Origin: Alteromonas gracilis
Lineage (GTDB): Bacteria > Pseudomonadota > Gammaproteobacteria > Enterobacterales > Alteromonadaceae
Assembly (NCBI RefSeq): GCF_002993325.1
Contig: NZ_PVNO01000027.1
Span: 1 to 64,000, forward strand
Direction: 5' to 3'
Length of the DNA stretch: 64,000 nt
Shown here: piece by piece, positions 26,396-34,372 of the stretch
Numbering within the stretch: position 1 is the stretch's first letter
Layout of the letters: each line of letters begins with the position of its first letter
The notes under the pieces: generated by a model
The model's input: only the letters and a program-made list of their open reading frames with translations
Told to the model about the DNA's origin: nothing
Database searches by the model: none
Translations under genes and position numbers: made by a program

Positions 26396-27221
26396 CCTTA
26401 GCGACAGTGCCAAAATTTCTATACATCCAGCTGGTGCGGTAAATCGTGTTTATCGCGTTCAAGACTCGGTGACTAACCCATTACTTTCAAGGAACGGCAA
26501 TCATCGAAGTAGTAATAATCTGAAGCTTGAAGATACCCCTGTCGATTTAGCCGTTAAATGGATGGGCGATGATGATTTTAGCGGTGTGGAACGTCAGCAT
26601 CAGTTTGCTTTGCAGCAACAGCTTTACGGATTGGGTGTAGCGCCGCAGCCCATATGGTTAAGCGATGATGAAACCATCTGGGTTGAAAGGTGGCAAAGTC
26701 ACAGTGAAAGTGCAACGCTCTCTTCGCATAGACTTCCTTTATATACTTTGGCAAAGACTCTCGCGCGTATTCATTCACTACCTGTAACCGCTAGGCCATT
26801 AAATTTAGCCGCAAGATGGCTCCATTACAGTGACGCTGCACAGCTTGATATAAGCAGTGAGCTTTATTTAAAGGCGCAGGCGTTTCGGAAAAAAGCAATA
26901 AAGAGCGAAGAAGACGATGATGACTATGTGTTGTGCCATAACGATTTGCTGATTAATCACCTGTTAATAGGTGCAGACAACACTGTAACAATTATTGATT
27001 GGGAATATGCTGCAATGGGCAATCGCTACTTCGATTTAGCTAGCTGCTGCCTCATCAATAAACTCGATAATAAAGAAAGTGATGAGTTGATGCAGCATTA
27101 CGCCGCCATCATGAATATAGATAAACATAAGGCGCTCGAGAAATTTGAACTGCATACCGAGATTGTCGCTATCACGAATGATTTGTGGTTTGCTGCGCTC
27201 AATGCAACGAAAGATATATAG
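26352..27221 (+). CDS. Thiamine-kinase-like phosphotransferase (APH/choline kinase fold)
   Basis: A protein of about 289 residues with the aminoglycoside/choline kinase fold. The Brenner-type motif CHNDLLINHLL holds the catalytic Asp, and TIIDWEYAAMG holds the metal-binding Asp. DLAVKWMGDDDF supplies the nucleotide-binding lysine region. Position after pnuT in a TPP-riboswitch operon indicates thiamine phosphorylation, which traps imported vitamin. The start is uncertain: GTG at 26352, or TTG at 26361 with AAGGTGA in front; both lie inside pnuT. I see no clear terminator after it. Confidence 0.82.
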   Translation: MNKLDIIATLQKALNLSDSAKISIHPAGAVNRVYRVQDSVTNPLLSRNGNHRSSNNLKLEDTPVDLAVKWMGDDDFSGVERQHQFALQQQLYGLGVAPQPIWLSDDETIWVERWQSHSESATLSSHRLPLYTLAKTLARIHSLPVTARPLNLAARWLHYSDAAQLDISSELYLKAQAFRKKAIKSEEDDDDYVLCHNDLLINHLLIGADNTVTIIDWEYAAMGNRYFDLASCCLINKLDNKESDELMQHYAAIMNIDKHKALEKFELHTEIVAITNDLWFAALNATKDI

Positions 27222-27391
27222 GGAAAGCAGGGGAGACTTCTATCTAATAAACCCTAGGTATTGCCTTTTTCAAACTTGGGTAAAGGGCTGAATGAAAAGA
27301 TGCGCATCACTTAAACTCAGCACTATTCGATTGAAAAAACAGCGCATTGCGTGTTAATTAAGCATGCAGTTGTATGTGATGATAAAAAGGC

Positions 27392-27419
27392 TTTACCTTT
27401 TTAATGTCATCCGTATAAT
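27392..27419 (+). promoter_or_regulatory. Promoter of tRNA-Trp
   Basis: TTTACC (27392-27397), a 16-base spacer and a perfect TATAAT (27414-27419) lie 12 bases before the tRNA. The following GCACAGCGCGC is a GC-rich discriminator of the kind found at stringently controlled stable-RNA promoters. Confidence 0.75.
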
Positions 27420-27431
27420 GCACAGCGCGCT

Positions 27432-27508
27432 AGGGGTGTAGTTCGAATTGGTAGAACAGCGGTCTCCAAAACCGATGGTTGGGGGTTCGAGTCCCTCCAC
27501 CCCTGCCA
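27432..27508 (+). tRNA. tRNA-Trp (anticodon CCA)
   Basis: Complete cloverleaf. The acceptor stem AGGGGTG pairs with CACCCCT (27498-27504), the anticodon loop CTCCAAA has anticodon CCA, the T-arm is GGGGGTTCGAGTCCCTC, the discriminator is G, and CCA is encoded at 27506-27508. It is a single-gene unit. Confidence 0.97.
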
Positions 27509-27833
27509 CTTTCTCTCTTTATGAATGCTCCTGCTTTAATTTCAAAACTTGCCCTTATCTAGTTTCTGTAAATCTCTCTATTTTAGTCTCTGGTGTCTAC
27601 CGTTTAAATTCGGCACTTTTGTTGTATCTGTTTTACATTTCACAAGCTCATACACCTATCGGATGATTCTGACTTGGTGTATATAGTTTCATGCGCTCTA
27701 TACTTAAGAGTAAGAGTGGTTTAGGTAGTAAGAGTGGTTTAGGTAAAAGAAGGCGATAGTTATTCAATCACGCCATCAACTTTAGTAAACTGAGCGAAAA
27801 TGATGGTTAACTCACTTTTAGGTCTTTTACGCA
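27509..27833 (+). other. Gene-free stretch between tRNA-Trp and holD-like gene
   Basis: About 325 bases. No credible gene is seen; a short frame here starts inside the tRNA. The only clear structure is an 18-bp tandem duplication at 27709-27744. A tRNA 3' end is a common integration site, but I see no integrase gene or repeat of the tRNA tail in the window. Confidence 0.55.
27709..27744 (+). repeat. Perfect 18-bp tandem duplication
   Basis: AGTAAGAGTGGTTTAGGT occurs twice head to tail (27709-27726 and 27727-27744), about 90 bp before the holD-like start. It may be a slippage product that alters promoter spacing. Its function is unknown. Confidence 0.85.
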
Positions 27834-28583
27834 ATGTCTCTCACCTCATATCAGCAGGCGGTATTACAAGAAATGGGGATCCCCGTATGGATCACTAAAG
27901 ACGCCTACTCTGAGCTAAAAGACCAAACAAAGCCAAAAGAAAACGGTACTTCACAAAACGTGCACGGTACGGCGAACAGTTCAGCATCACACGCCACTTT
28001 TAACCAAAATGTTCAATCAAATGTGCCGTCTTCAACGCCAATTTCTCAGGAAGAAAAGCAGTCACGTCTTGCTCAGTTGAGAGCAAACGTAGGTGGCAGT
28101 TCAAAAGAGAAAGCTAAGCCCAGAGACGTTGTAACAGCAAAACCGCCCACGCATAACGCGCCGTTAGATGAAAGAACTCAAAAATACGGTGCAAATGAAG
28201 CGAGTATAGCGCAAAGCAAAATGGCAGCTTCTTCGCCACACGCTACAATGCCACCAAACGGTAACGTGGTGAATTCACAAGAGCCTGTGATAAAAACAAG
28301 TGAAGCGAAAAAGCCAGCATCGCCAGACGGTATTCCTTTAAGTGCCGAACAGAAAGCGAAGTCACAGCAATGGTTAAAAGACTTGCAGCTAGCCTGTGTT
28401 CAGTTGGGTATTCCGTCACAATGGGCTAACAACATAATGATTGGCCGAACATTATCAGTAACCGAATCGGCCATTGTATTGCCAGCTACACCGCTAAAAC
28501 TCACCACCACGCAAAAGCGGGAACTGTGGGCTCAGCTCACTGACGTAGGACGCACGTTGAACAAATCAGCGACCGAGCAGTAG
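27834..28583 (+). CDS. holD: Probable DNA polymerase III psi subunit (HolD-like)
   Basis: A 249-residue protein placed directly before rimI, the same order as holD-rimI in E. coli. The N-terminus SYQQAVLQEMGIPVW resembles the HolD peptide that binds the chi subunit (Q-LQ-LGI-W pattern). A low-complexity, probably disordered linker (about 30-175, rich in Ser, Lys, Pro and Asn) joins it to a folded C-terminal part (about 180-245) with WLKDLQLACVQLGIP. E. coli HolD is only 137 residues, so this would be an expanded form. Psi links the clamp loader to chi and single-strand-binding protein. The call rests on position plus weak motif similarity. Confidence 0.6.
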   Translation: MSLTSYQQAVLQEMGIPVWITKDAYSELKDQTKPKENGTSQNVHGTANSSASHATFNQNVQSNVPSSTPISQEEKQSRLAQLRANVGGSSKEKAKPRDVVTAKPPTHNAPLDERTQKYGANEASIAQSKMAASSPHATMPPNGNVVNSQEPVIKTSEAKKPASPDGIPLSAEQKAKSQQWLKDLQLACVQLGIPSQWANNIMIGRTLSVTESAIVLPATPLKLTTTQKRELWAQLTDVGRTLNKSATEQ

Positions 28584-28588
28584 TCGTG

Positions 28589-29092
28589 ATGATGAAGTTT
28601 ACCATCGTACCGCCTCAAGGCTTCGAACAATACATCGAACACGCTCACGTTATTCACCAGCATTCGCAAGTAGCGCCTTGGAAACTTAGCACCTTTGAGG
28701 ATTGTTTCACCAAACCCTATTACGGGGTGTTAGCCTTTGATAATGAGAAAGTTGTTGGCTATGCCATTATGCTTGAAGTCGTTGATGAAGCTACGCTAAT
28801 GGATATCGCGGTAGACAGTGGCGCTAGAGGCAAGGGTATAGGTCGCGCTTTAGTTGATTTTGTCATTGAGACATCAGTGAAAAATGCAATGCGTGAAATC
28901 TGGCTAGAAGTGCGTGAGAGTAACCACACGGCTATTTCGCTGTACGAAAGTTCAGGTTTTGAACATATCGAAACTCGCAAAAACTATTACACCGTAAGAA
29001 GCAATGATGGCGGGAATAACAAGAGTAGTGGAAACAGCGCACAAAAAGAGAATGCGAAAATCATGAAGTGGACAAATCCAGCTCTAGACTAG
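28589..29092 (+). CDS. rimI: Ribosomal protein S18-alanine N-acetyltransferase RimI
   Basis: A GNAT-family acetyltransferase of about 167 residues that acetylates the N-terminal alanine of ribosomal protein S18. The acetyl-CoA loop is MDIAVDSGARGKGIGRALVD (about 71-90), followed by the RimI-typical EIWLEVRESNHTAISLYESSGFE. It follows the holD-like gene by a few bases. Starts at 28586 (GTG), 28589 and 28592 are in frame; 28589 is a compromise. The last 30 or so residues, rich in Asn, Gly and Lys, extend beyond E. coli RimI. Confidence 0.92.
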   Translation: MMKFTIVPPQGFEQYIEHAHVIHQHSQVAPWKLSTFEDCFTKPYYGVLAFDNEKVVGYAIMLEVVDEATLMDIAVDSGARGKGIGRALVDFVIETSVKNAMREIWLEVRESNHTAISLYESSGFEHIETRKNYYTVRSNDGGNNKSSGNSAQKENAKIMKWTNPALD

Positions 29093-29185
29093 CTTTTAAG
29101 AGAAACTTCTAGCCTCTAATCGAAATGGCAAACTCAAGTGAGTAATTCGCCGTATCGCAAAGTTTCCACAGGTTTTTAAAAAGTT

Positions 29186-29197
29186 GACCATTTGGTC
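29186..29197. promoter_or_regulatory. TetR-type palindrome
   Basis: GACCA-TT-TGGTC is a perfect 12-bp palindrome of the kind bound by many TetR-family repressors, about 150 bp upstream of the DMT transporter. TTGACC at 29184-29189 could also be a -35 element. No TetR gene is present in the window. Confidence 0.4.
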
Positions 29198-29349
29198 GAT
29201 AAAATAACGTCATTACACGGCAGGCTAGGTTTCAATTCACCGCCAATTCACTTATATTTGCGCCCATATTATATCCCGCTCAAATTCAACCCCTGTAGCG
29301 GTGATGACTTCTCTTAAATCAGTTCTTGTAATTGGATTTTTAAAAACGC

Positions 29350-30279
29350 ATGTCTTCATTATCGGTGGCGGAAAAAGAGCAATCAAAAGGTATTAAAATG
29401 CTTTTGGTTGCAGTGTTGTGTTTAGGGCTTAACTGGCCAGGCATGAAGTTAGGGCTTGAGATTGTAGGGCCTGTATGGATGGTGTGCTTGCGCTTCTTGC
29501 TAAGCCTTCCTGTGCTTGCGCTTTTTGTATTGCTCACGAAAAAACGTTTACCAGTATTAAACCGCAAAGATCGTTCGGTGGTTTTTGTGGTAGCGTTTTT
29601 CCAGTTTATCTTATCAATGGGGCTTATTACCGTATCCCTGCAGTTTATCCCAGCAGGCACGGCCAGTATTCTTATTTACACCACACCGCTTTGGATGCTG
29701 CTAATCGATACATTATGGTATCGACAGCGCCCGCCTTCTAAGCGATTAATTCTTACCGGTATTTCTACTATTGGCTGCGCAATGATTTTATTTGCTTCGG
29801 GAGAACCAGGCGCTTGGCTACCGCTCTTTGGTATGTTGCTGGCATCTGCATTGTGGGCGGTCGCTATTCGAAGAGTGTCTTTTCACAAGTGGAAAGGAAG
29901 CGTCATTGAAGCGGTCTTCTGGCAGTTTGCCATTGCGGGTTTCGCCATGCTTGCTATTGCTCTCATAGTAGAGCCAAAGCCAAATTTTGGGGCTTACGAT
30001 ATCAGCGATTGGTTGCTGCTGGCGTACATAGGCCCAGTGGCAACAGGTCTCGGCTTTGGCCTTATGGTAGCGGCGGGGCCTAAATTGCCACCTGATAAAA
30101 TCGTGCTCATTAGTACACTTACGCCAATTGTGGGCTATGTAAGCTCAGTTGTACTCCTTAAAGAAACGCTGTTGCCTATGGTAATGGCCGGCGCAATATT
30201 GATGATAGCGGCGCTTATTGTGAATGGCCTTCCACAAAGCACGCTTAAGAAAATACTGGGCAAAGGGCGCGTAAAATAA
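29350..30279 (+). CDS. DMT-superfamily transporter with EamA domains
   Basis: A 309-residue inner-membrane protein with ten predicted helices in two EamA repeats, opening with LLVAVLCLGLNWPGMKLGLE. The segment GTASILIYTTPLWMLLIDTLW is typical of the first repeat, and LISTLTPIVGYVSSVVLLKETLL of the second. Members export amino acids, metabolites or toxic compounds; the substrate is not predictable. It is convergent with the LysR gene, with only 7 bases between their ends. Confidence 0.85.
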   Translation: MSSLSVAEKEQSKGIKMLLVAVLCLGLNWPGMKLGLEIVGPVWMVCLRFLLSLPVLALFVLLTKKRLPVLNRKDRSVVFVVAFFQFILSMGLITVSLQFIPAGTASILIYTTPLWMLLIDTLWYRQRPPSKRLILTGISTIGCAMILFASGEPGAWLPLFGMLLASALWAVAIRRVSFHKWKGSVIEAVFWQFAIAGFAMLAIALIVEPKPNFGAYDISDWLLLAYIGPVATGLGFGLMVAAGPKLPPDKIVLISTLTPIVGYVSSVVLLKETLLPMVMAGAILMIAALIVNGLPQSTLKKILGKGRVK

Positions 30280-30286
30280 CAGCTGT

Positions 30287-31183
30287 TTAAAGTGTAAGCC
30301 GAGGCTGTATAAAATCTAAAAACGCAGAGATACGAGACGATACGGCGCTATTTTTGTAGTACACCGCTTGCACCGACTCTCTGCGGTTTGGGCTGACGAT
30401 CTCGTCGCTAAACACATCGACAAGCGTGCCCGCGCTGAGATCTCTGTGCACCATAAAGTTAGACAGTAGGGCTATACCTTGCCCCGCTAGACATAGTTGG
30501 CGAATAGTTTCGCCGCTTGACGCACGAAGACTGTACTGCAAGTTGATATCTTGCTTGAGCGGCCATTTATTTAAACTTTGTGCGTCGCTAAAACCAATCA
30601 GTTTGTGTTTGTTTAACGCGCTAATTCCATCCTCGTTTTCATATATGGGGTATTTTTCAAGATACGCTGGGCTTGCCACTATGTGCAGCCTACTTTTCCC
30701 TAAACGTCTTGCATGTAAATTAGAGTCGCTTAAATCACCAATACGTATTGCAATATCGGTTTTGTGTTCCAACAGGTCGATAATACTGTCGTGACTGGTG
30801 ATATCGAGCGTAATGTCAGGAAATGCTTCTCGAAATTCACCCACTAACGGCGCAAGCTGGTGGAGCACGAAAGGGCTCGCTGCATCTACCCTAAGTTTTC
30901 CTGAAGGCGCGCGCTTTAGTAGTCGCAGTGCTTCTTCGCCTTTTTCCAACACGTTTAGCCCGTCTCTGGCATATTGCAGAAAAAGTTCCCCTTCTTCGGT
31001 TAGTTCAAGCCGTCTGGTAGTACGATTTAATAAGGTTACATCTAACGTATCTTCAAGCCGAGTTACTGCTCTACTCACCTTTGCCACCTGCTGATTCAGC
31101 AAATTGGCAGCGCTGGAAAAGCTACCTGTATCCACAACGGTTAGGAAGGCTTCTAAATCTTCAGTTTTTGATGAAACTGGCAT
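30287..31183 (-). CDS. LysR-family transcriptional regulator
   Basis: A 298-residue regulator with an N-terminal winged helix-turn-helix (about 1-65, DTGSFSSAANLLNQQVAKVSRAVTRLED) and a C-terminal periplasmic-binding-like effector domain (about 90-290). It is divergent from the MFS transporter/oxidoreductase series, which it probably controls, as LysR regulators usually act on the neighbouring divergent unit. Confidence 0.92.
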   Translation of the reverse strand: MPVSSKTEDLEAFLTVVDTGSFSSAANLLNQQVAKVSRAVTRLEDTLDVTLLNRTTRRLELTEEGELFLQYARDGLNVLEKGEEALRLLKRAPSGKLRVDAASPFVLHQLAPLVGEFREAFPDITLDITSHDSIIDLLEHKTDIAIRIGDLSDSNLHARRLGKSRLHIVASPAYLEKYPIYENEDGISALNKHKLIGFSDAQSLNKWPLKQDINLQYSLRASSGETIRQLCLAGQGIALLSNFMVHRDLSAGTLVDVFSDEIVSPNRRESVQAVYYKNSAVSSRISAFLDFIQPRLTL

Positions 31184-31374
31184 TACGCACCTTATATTTT
31201 CAAAAATCGCAAAAGTATTTTGTCATTAGTGCTGTTTTTTGCAAATGAAAATGTCGTCAAACTGTACGCACTTTATTAATGGCTTTCAAAAAACGGTGTA
31301 GTTGTTCGTTCTAGAAGCCAATGGTGGCCTTGTTAATCAAGCCATCTCGTTACTTACTTTTTGAGGATATTGAA

Positions 31375-32565
31375 ATGCCTATTGCATTATTTGCGTTAAC
31401 GTTAAGTGCGTTTGCTATTGGCACAACAGAGTTCGTGATAGTAGGGCTGGTACCTACTATTGCGACAGATCTTGGCGTTACACTACCAAGTGCAGGCTTA
31501 CTCGTTAGCTTGTACGCCGTTGGCGTTGCCGTTGGCGCGCCCGTTCTTACTGCTCTTACAGGAAAATGGAATAGAAAACATGTTCTCCTTAGCTTAATGG
31601 CGCTATTTGTGGCAGGTAACATTCTTGCCTGGCAAGCGCCTAGCTACGAAAGCTTAATTTTAGCCCGCATACTGACAGGCCTTGCCCACGGTGTGTTCTT
31701 TTCCATAGGATCAACTATTGCTACTGGGCTCGTGGCGAAAGAAAAAGAAGCCAGTGCTATTGCCATTATGTTCACGGGCTTAACCGTCGCCTTGGTTACT
31801 GGCGTACCTTTAGGCACCTGGATTGGTCAAAATTTCGGTTGGAGAGCGACTTTCCTTGTGGTTTCCGCGCTTGGCACGCTTGCGCTAATTGGCAGTGCGT
31901 TGCTGGTACCGAATAATCTTAAACAAAGTAAGCCGGCCACCTTGAGTGAACAAATGAAGGTGTTGGTTCAGCCTCGTCTGGTATTAGTGTATCTAATGAC
32001 GATATTGGGCTATGGCGGCACGTTTACGGCATTCACCTACCTTGCCCCTATATTGCAGGAGGAGGCGGGTTTTGCGCCCTCAGCCATTAGCTTAATTATG
32101 TTGGTTTACGGTGTATCTGTTGCGGTCGGCAATATTTATGGCGGCAAGCTTGCTGACAAAAAAGGCCCAATCCGCGCGCTAACAATCATCTTTTCAGCCC
32201 TTGCAGTCATCTTGTTTGCGCTGACATTTACCATGGGCAGTAAAGTTGCCGCAGTGATTACCGTATTGGTATGGGGCGCATTTGCTTTTGGTAACGTGCC
32301 AGGGCTTCAGGTTTACGTTGTTCAATTAGCAGAGAAGTTTACCCCTAATGCCGTTGATGTTGCCTCAGGCTTAAACATCGCAGCATTTAATATAGGCATA
32401 GCAGTGGGTTCCATCTTAGGTGGCGCAATTGTCGATGGCATGGAGCTATCAGATACCGCATGGATTGGTGCGCTTATTTCTGTCTCAGCTTTGGTTGTTA
32501 CTCGCTACAGCGGCTATTTAGACAAGCGCGAACTCAATACTACAGATAATGCGACGAGAGTATAA
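31375..32565 (+). CDS. MFS transporter, AraJ-like drug/sugar efflux (DHA1) group
   Basis: A 396-residue, twelve-helix major facilitator. The opening ALFALTLSAFAIGTTEFVIVG and the following PSAGLLVSLYAVGVAVGAPV match the AraJ/sugar-efflux group. The frame is open from 31321, but the ATG at 31375 follows GAGGATATTG and gives the normal N-terminus. It is divergent from the LysR gene and first in a run of co-oriented genes with the luciferase-like oxidoreductase, which starts 10 bases after its stop. Export of a toxic compound or sugar is the likely role. Confidence 0.88.
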   Translation: MPIALFALTLSAFAIGTTEFVIVGLVPTIATDLGVTLPSAGLLVSLYAVGVAVGAPVLTALTGKWNRKHVLLSLMALFVAGNILAWQAPSYESLILARILTGLAHGVFFSIGSTIATGLVAKEKEASAIAIMFTGLTVALVTGVPLGTWIGQNFGWRATFLVVSALGTLALIGSALLVPNNLKQSKPATLSEQMKVLVQPRLVLVYLMTILGYGGTFTAFTYLAPILQEEAGFAPSAISLIMLVYGVSVAVGNIYGGKLADKKGPIRALTIIFSALAVILFALTFTMGSKVAAVITVLVWGAFAFGNVPGLQVYVVQLAEKFTPNAVDVASGLNIAAFNIGIAVGSILGGAIVDGMELSDTAWIGALISVSALVVTRYSGYLDKRELNTTDNATRV

Positions 32566-32575
32566 GGGGGTCACA

Positions 32576-33484
32576 ATGACGACAAATACCTTTGATAAGC
32601 TTGCCCAGCATACGTTTTCTGTAGGTGTAGAGCTTCCGCTAGATAACGACTGGGCGCATTTCGACGCCACAAAAGGTACGCCGTTCGGCGTACCTGATAT
32701 GACCGAGCATCACAGCCGTATTCAATTAGCCGACAAACTAGGGTTTAAAGCAGCGTGGGTACGAGATGTACCAGTTTACGACCCTAGCTTTGGTGACGCA
32801 GCCCAAGTTTTCGAAACCTTCACTTACTTGGGTTATTTGGCGGGCATCACCGACAATATTTTGTTAGGCACTGCCGCTGTTGTTTTACCTCTTAGGCAGC
32901 CATGGCTTGTTAAAAAGGCGGCAGCAACGGTGCAGCAGCTAAGTGAAGATCGTCTTATTCTCGGTGTCGCTAGTGGAGATAGACCTGTTGAGTATCCGTT
33001 GTTCGATGTCGAGTTTGACAGTCGCGGCGAGCAATTCAGGCAGTCACTTGAAATTGTAAAGCACGGTGAGAATTCCCTTAAGCCTGGCATGTCGCTGTTA
33101 CCGCGCTCAACCACGCCGCCTTTGTACGTTGCAGGGCTCGCTCAGCAAAGCCCTCAGTGGGTTGGAGAAAATATGGACGGTTGGTTGGCGTATCCAGGTA
33201 CACCGAACGACCATGCAAAGCGCGTAGAGCTATGGCGAAATGTTGCGGGCAACAAGCCGTACGTTAGCTTTATTCATCTTAATTTGGTTGAAGACGATGA
33301 AGCGCCCATAAAACGCCACCGATTCGGGGTTGAAACTGGTGTAAATGGGCTTATCAAAGAACTCAATGCAATGAAAGAAGCGGGGGTTGATCATATTGGC
33401 CTGCACTTCAGACGTAATACGCAACCAGTAGAAGACGCGATGCTGCGCATTGCTGACAACGTATTACCTCACTTTCATAAATAA
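32576..33484 (+). CDS. Luciferase-like (LLM class) flavin-dependent oxidoreductase
   Basis: A 302-residue TIM-barrel enzyme of the bacterial luciferase superfamily that would use reduced FMN or F420-like flavin. Family features include IQLADKLGFKAAWVRDVPVYDP, LLGTAAVVLPLRQPWLVKKAAATVQQLSEDRLILGVASGD and the closing GVDHIGLHF. The ATG at 32576 with AGGGGG in front is preferred over an upstream start that overlaps the MFS gene. It sits between transporter and reductases, so it may take part in detoxification. The substrate is unknown. Confidence 0.85.
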   Translation: MTTNTFDKLAQHTFSVGVELPLDNDWAHFDATKGTPFGVPDMTEHHSRIQLADKLGFKAAWVRDVPVYDPSFGDAAQVFETFTYLGYLAGITDNILLGTAAVVLPLRQPWLVKKAAATVQQLSEDRLILGVASGDRPVEYPLFDVEFDSRGEQFRQSLEIVKHGENSLKPGMSLLPRSTTPPLYVAGLAQQSPQWVGENMDGWLAYPGTPNDHAKRVELWRNVAGNKPYVSFIHLNLVEDDEAPIKRHRFGVETGVNGLIKELNAMKEAGVDHIGLHFRRNTQPVEDAMLRIADNVLPHFHK

Positions 33485-33505
33485 CGGAACCAACAAGGAG
33501 GCATC

Positions 33506-34342
33506 ATGCCGAATGTAAATCAGTCACAATCTAAAATTCCTTCGCTAGGTGTAGGCACGTTTCGCTTAAAAGACGATGAAGCCTATAACAGCGTGACAAT
33601 GGCACTTGAAGTGGGTTTCCGTCACATTGATACGGCGCAAATTTACGGCAATGAAGAAGCGGTAGGTCGCGCTATTAAAGACGCTATTGCAAACAATCTT
33701 GTTGCACGTGAAGACCTTTACGTCACCACCAAAGTGTGGAACGACAAGCTGAATAAAGCAAGCTTTGTGGATAGTGTAAAAGAGAGTTTGGAAAAGCTTC
33801 AACTGTCGTACGTTGACCTGCTACTTATTCATTGGCCGTCACCGGAAAACGGCGAAAGCATGGAAGAGTACCTAGGTGAACTGCTGCGCGTTAAGGAACT
33901 GGGACTCACAAAAGAAATTGGTATTTCCAACTTTACCGTGGCACAAATTGAAGAAGCGGTGAGTATCTTGGGCGAGGGCGTTATTGCCACGAATCAGGTA
34001 GAGGTACACCCTTATCTTACTAATGAAAAAGTGCGTGCAGCGTGTGAGAAGCATGGCATCACAGTTACAGGGTATATGCCGTTTGCTGTTGGCAAAGTGC
34101 TAAAAGACGAGACTATCACTGCGATTGCAGATAAATATGGTGTAAGTACTGCTGAGGTAGTCGTAGCCTGGGAGCTGGCCCATGGTTTAGTCACTATTCC
34201 ATCGTCGACTAAGCGTAAAAACCTGGAAACCAATTTCAAAGCGCTTGAACTTACCTTAAACGCAGATGATATCGCAAAGATTGACGCGCTAGATTGTGGC
34301 GACCGTCAAGCCAACCCAGATTTCTCACCTGCGTGGGACTAA
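33506..34342 (+). CDS. Aldo/keto reductase, 2,5-diketo-gluconate reductase B (DkgB)-like
   Basis: A 278-residue NADPH-dependent (beta/alpha)8 reductase. The catalytic tetrad is represented by Asp in HIDTAQIYGNEEAVG, the following Tyr, Lys in VTTKVWND, and His in LLIHWPSP. ATIPSSTKRKNLETNFKALE-type cofactor contacts are at the C-terminal end. DkgB-like enzymes reduce methylglyoxal and other small carbonyls. A strong AAGGAGG ribosome binding site precedes it. It is co-oriented with the luciferase-like and alcohol-dehydrogenase genes. Confidence 0.9.
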   Translation: MPNVNQSQSKIPSLGVGTFRLKDDEAYNSVTMALEVGFRHIDTAQIYGNEEAVGRAIKDAIANNLVAREDLYVTTKVWNDKLNKASFVDSVKESLEKLQLSYVDLLLIHWPSPENGESMEEYLGELLRVKELGLTKEIGISNFTVAQIEEAVSILGEGVIATNQVEVHPYLTNEKVRAACEKHGITVTGYMPFAVGKVLKDETITAIADKYGVSTAEVVVAWELAHGLVTIPSSTKRKNLETNFKALELTLNADDIAKIDALDCGDRQANPDFSPAWD

Positions 34343-34372
34343 TTGGAAAAATCACCGTGTTAAGGAGCTTTT

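Noticed and set aside
27709-27744. Start of a CRISPR array
   Set aside because: The two copies are directly adjacent with no spacer and there are no cas genes.
27432-27833. tRNA-Trp 3' end as an integrated-element attachment site
   Set aside because: No integrase, no repeat of the tRNA tail and no foreign cargo are seen in the following DNA.
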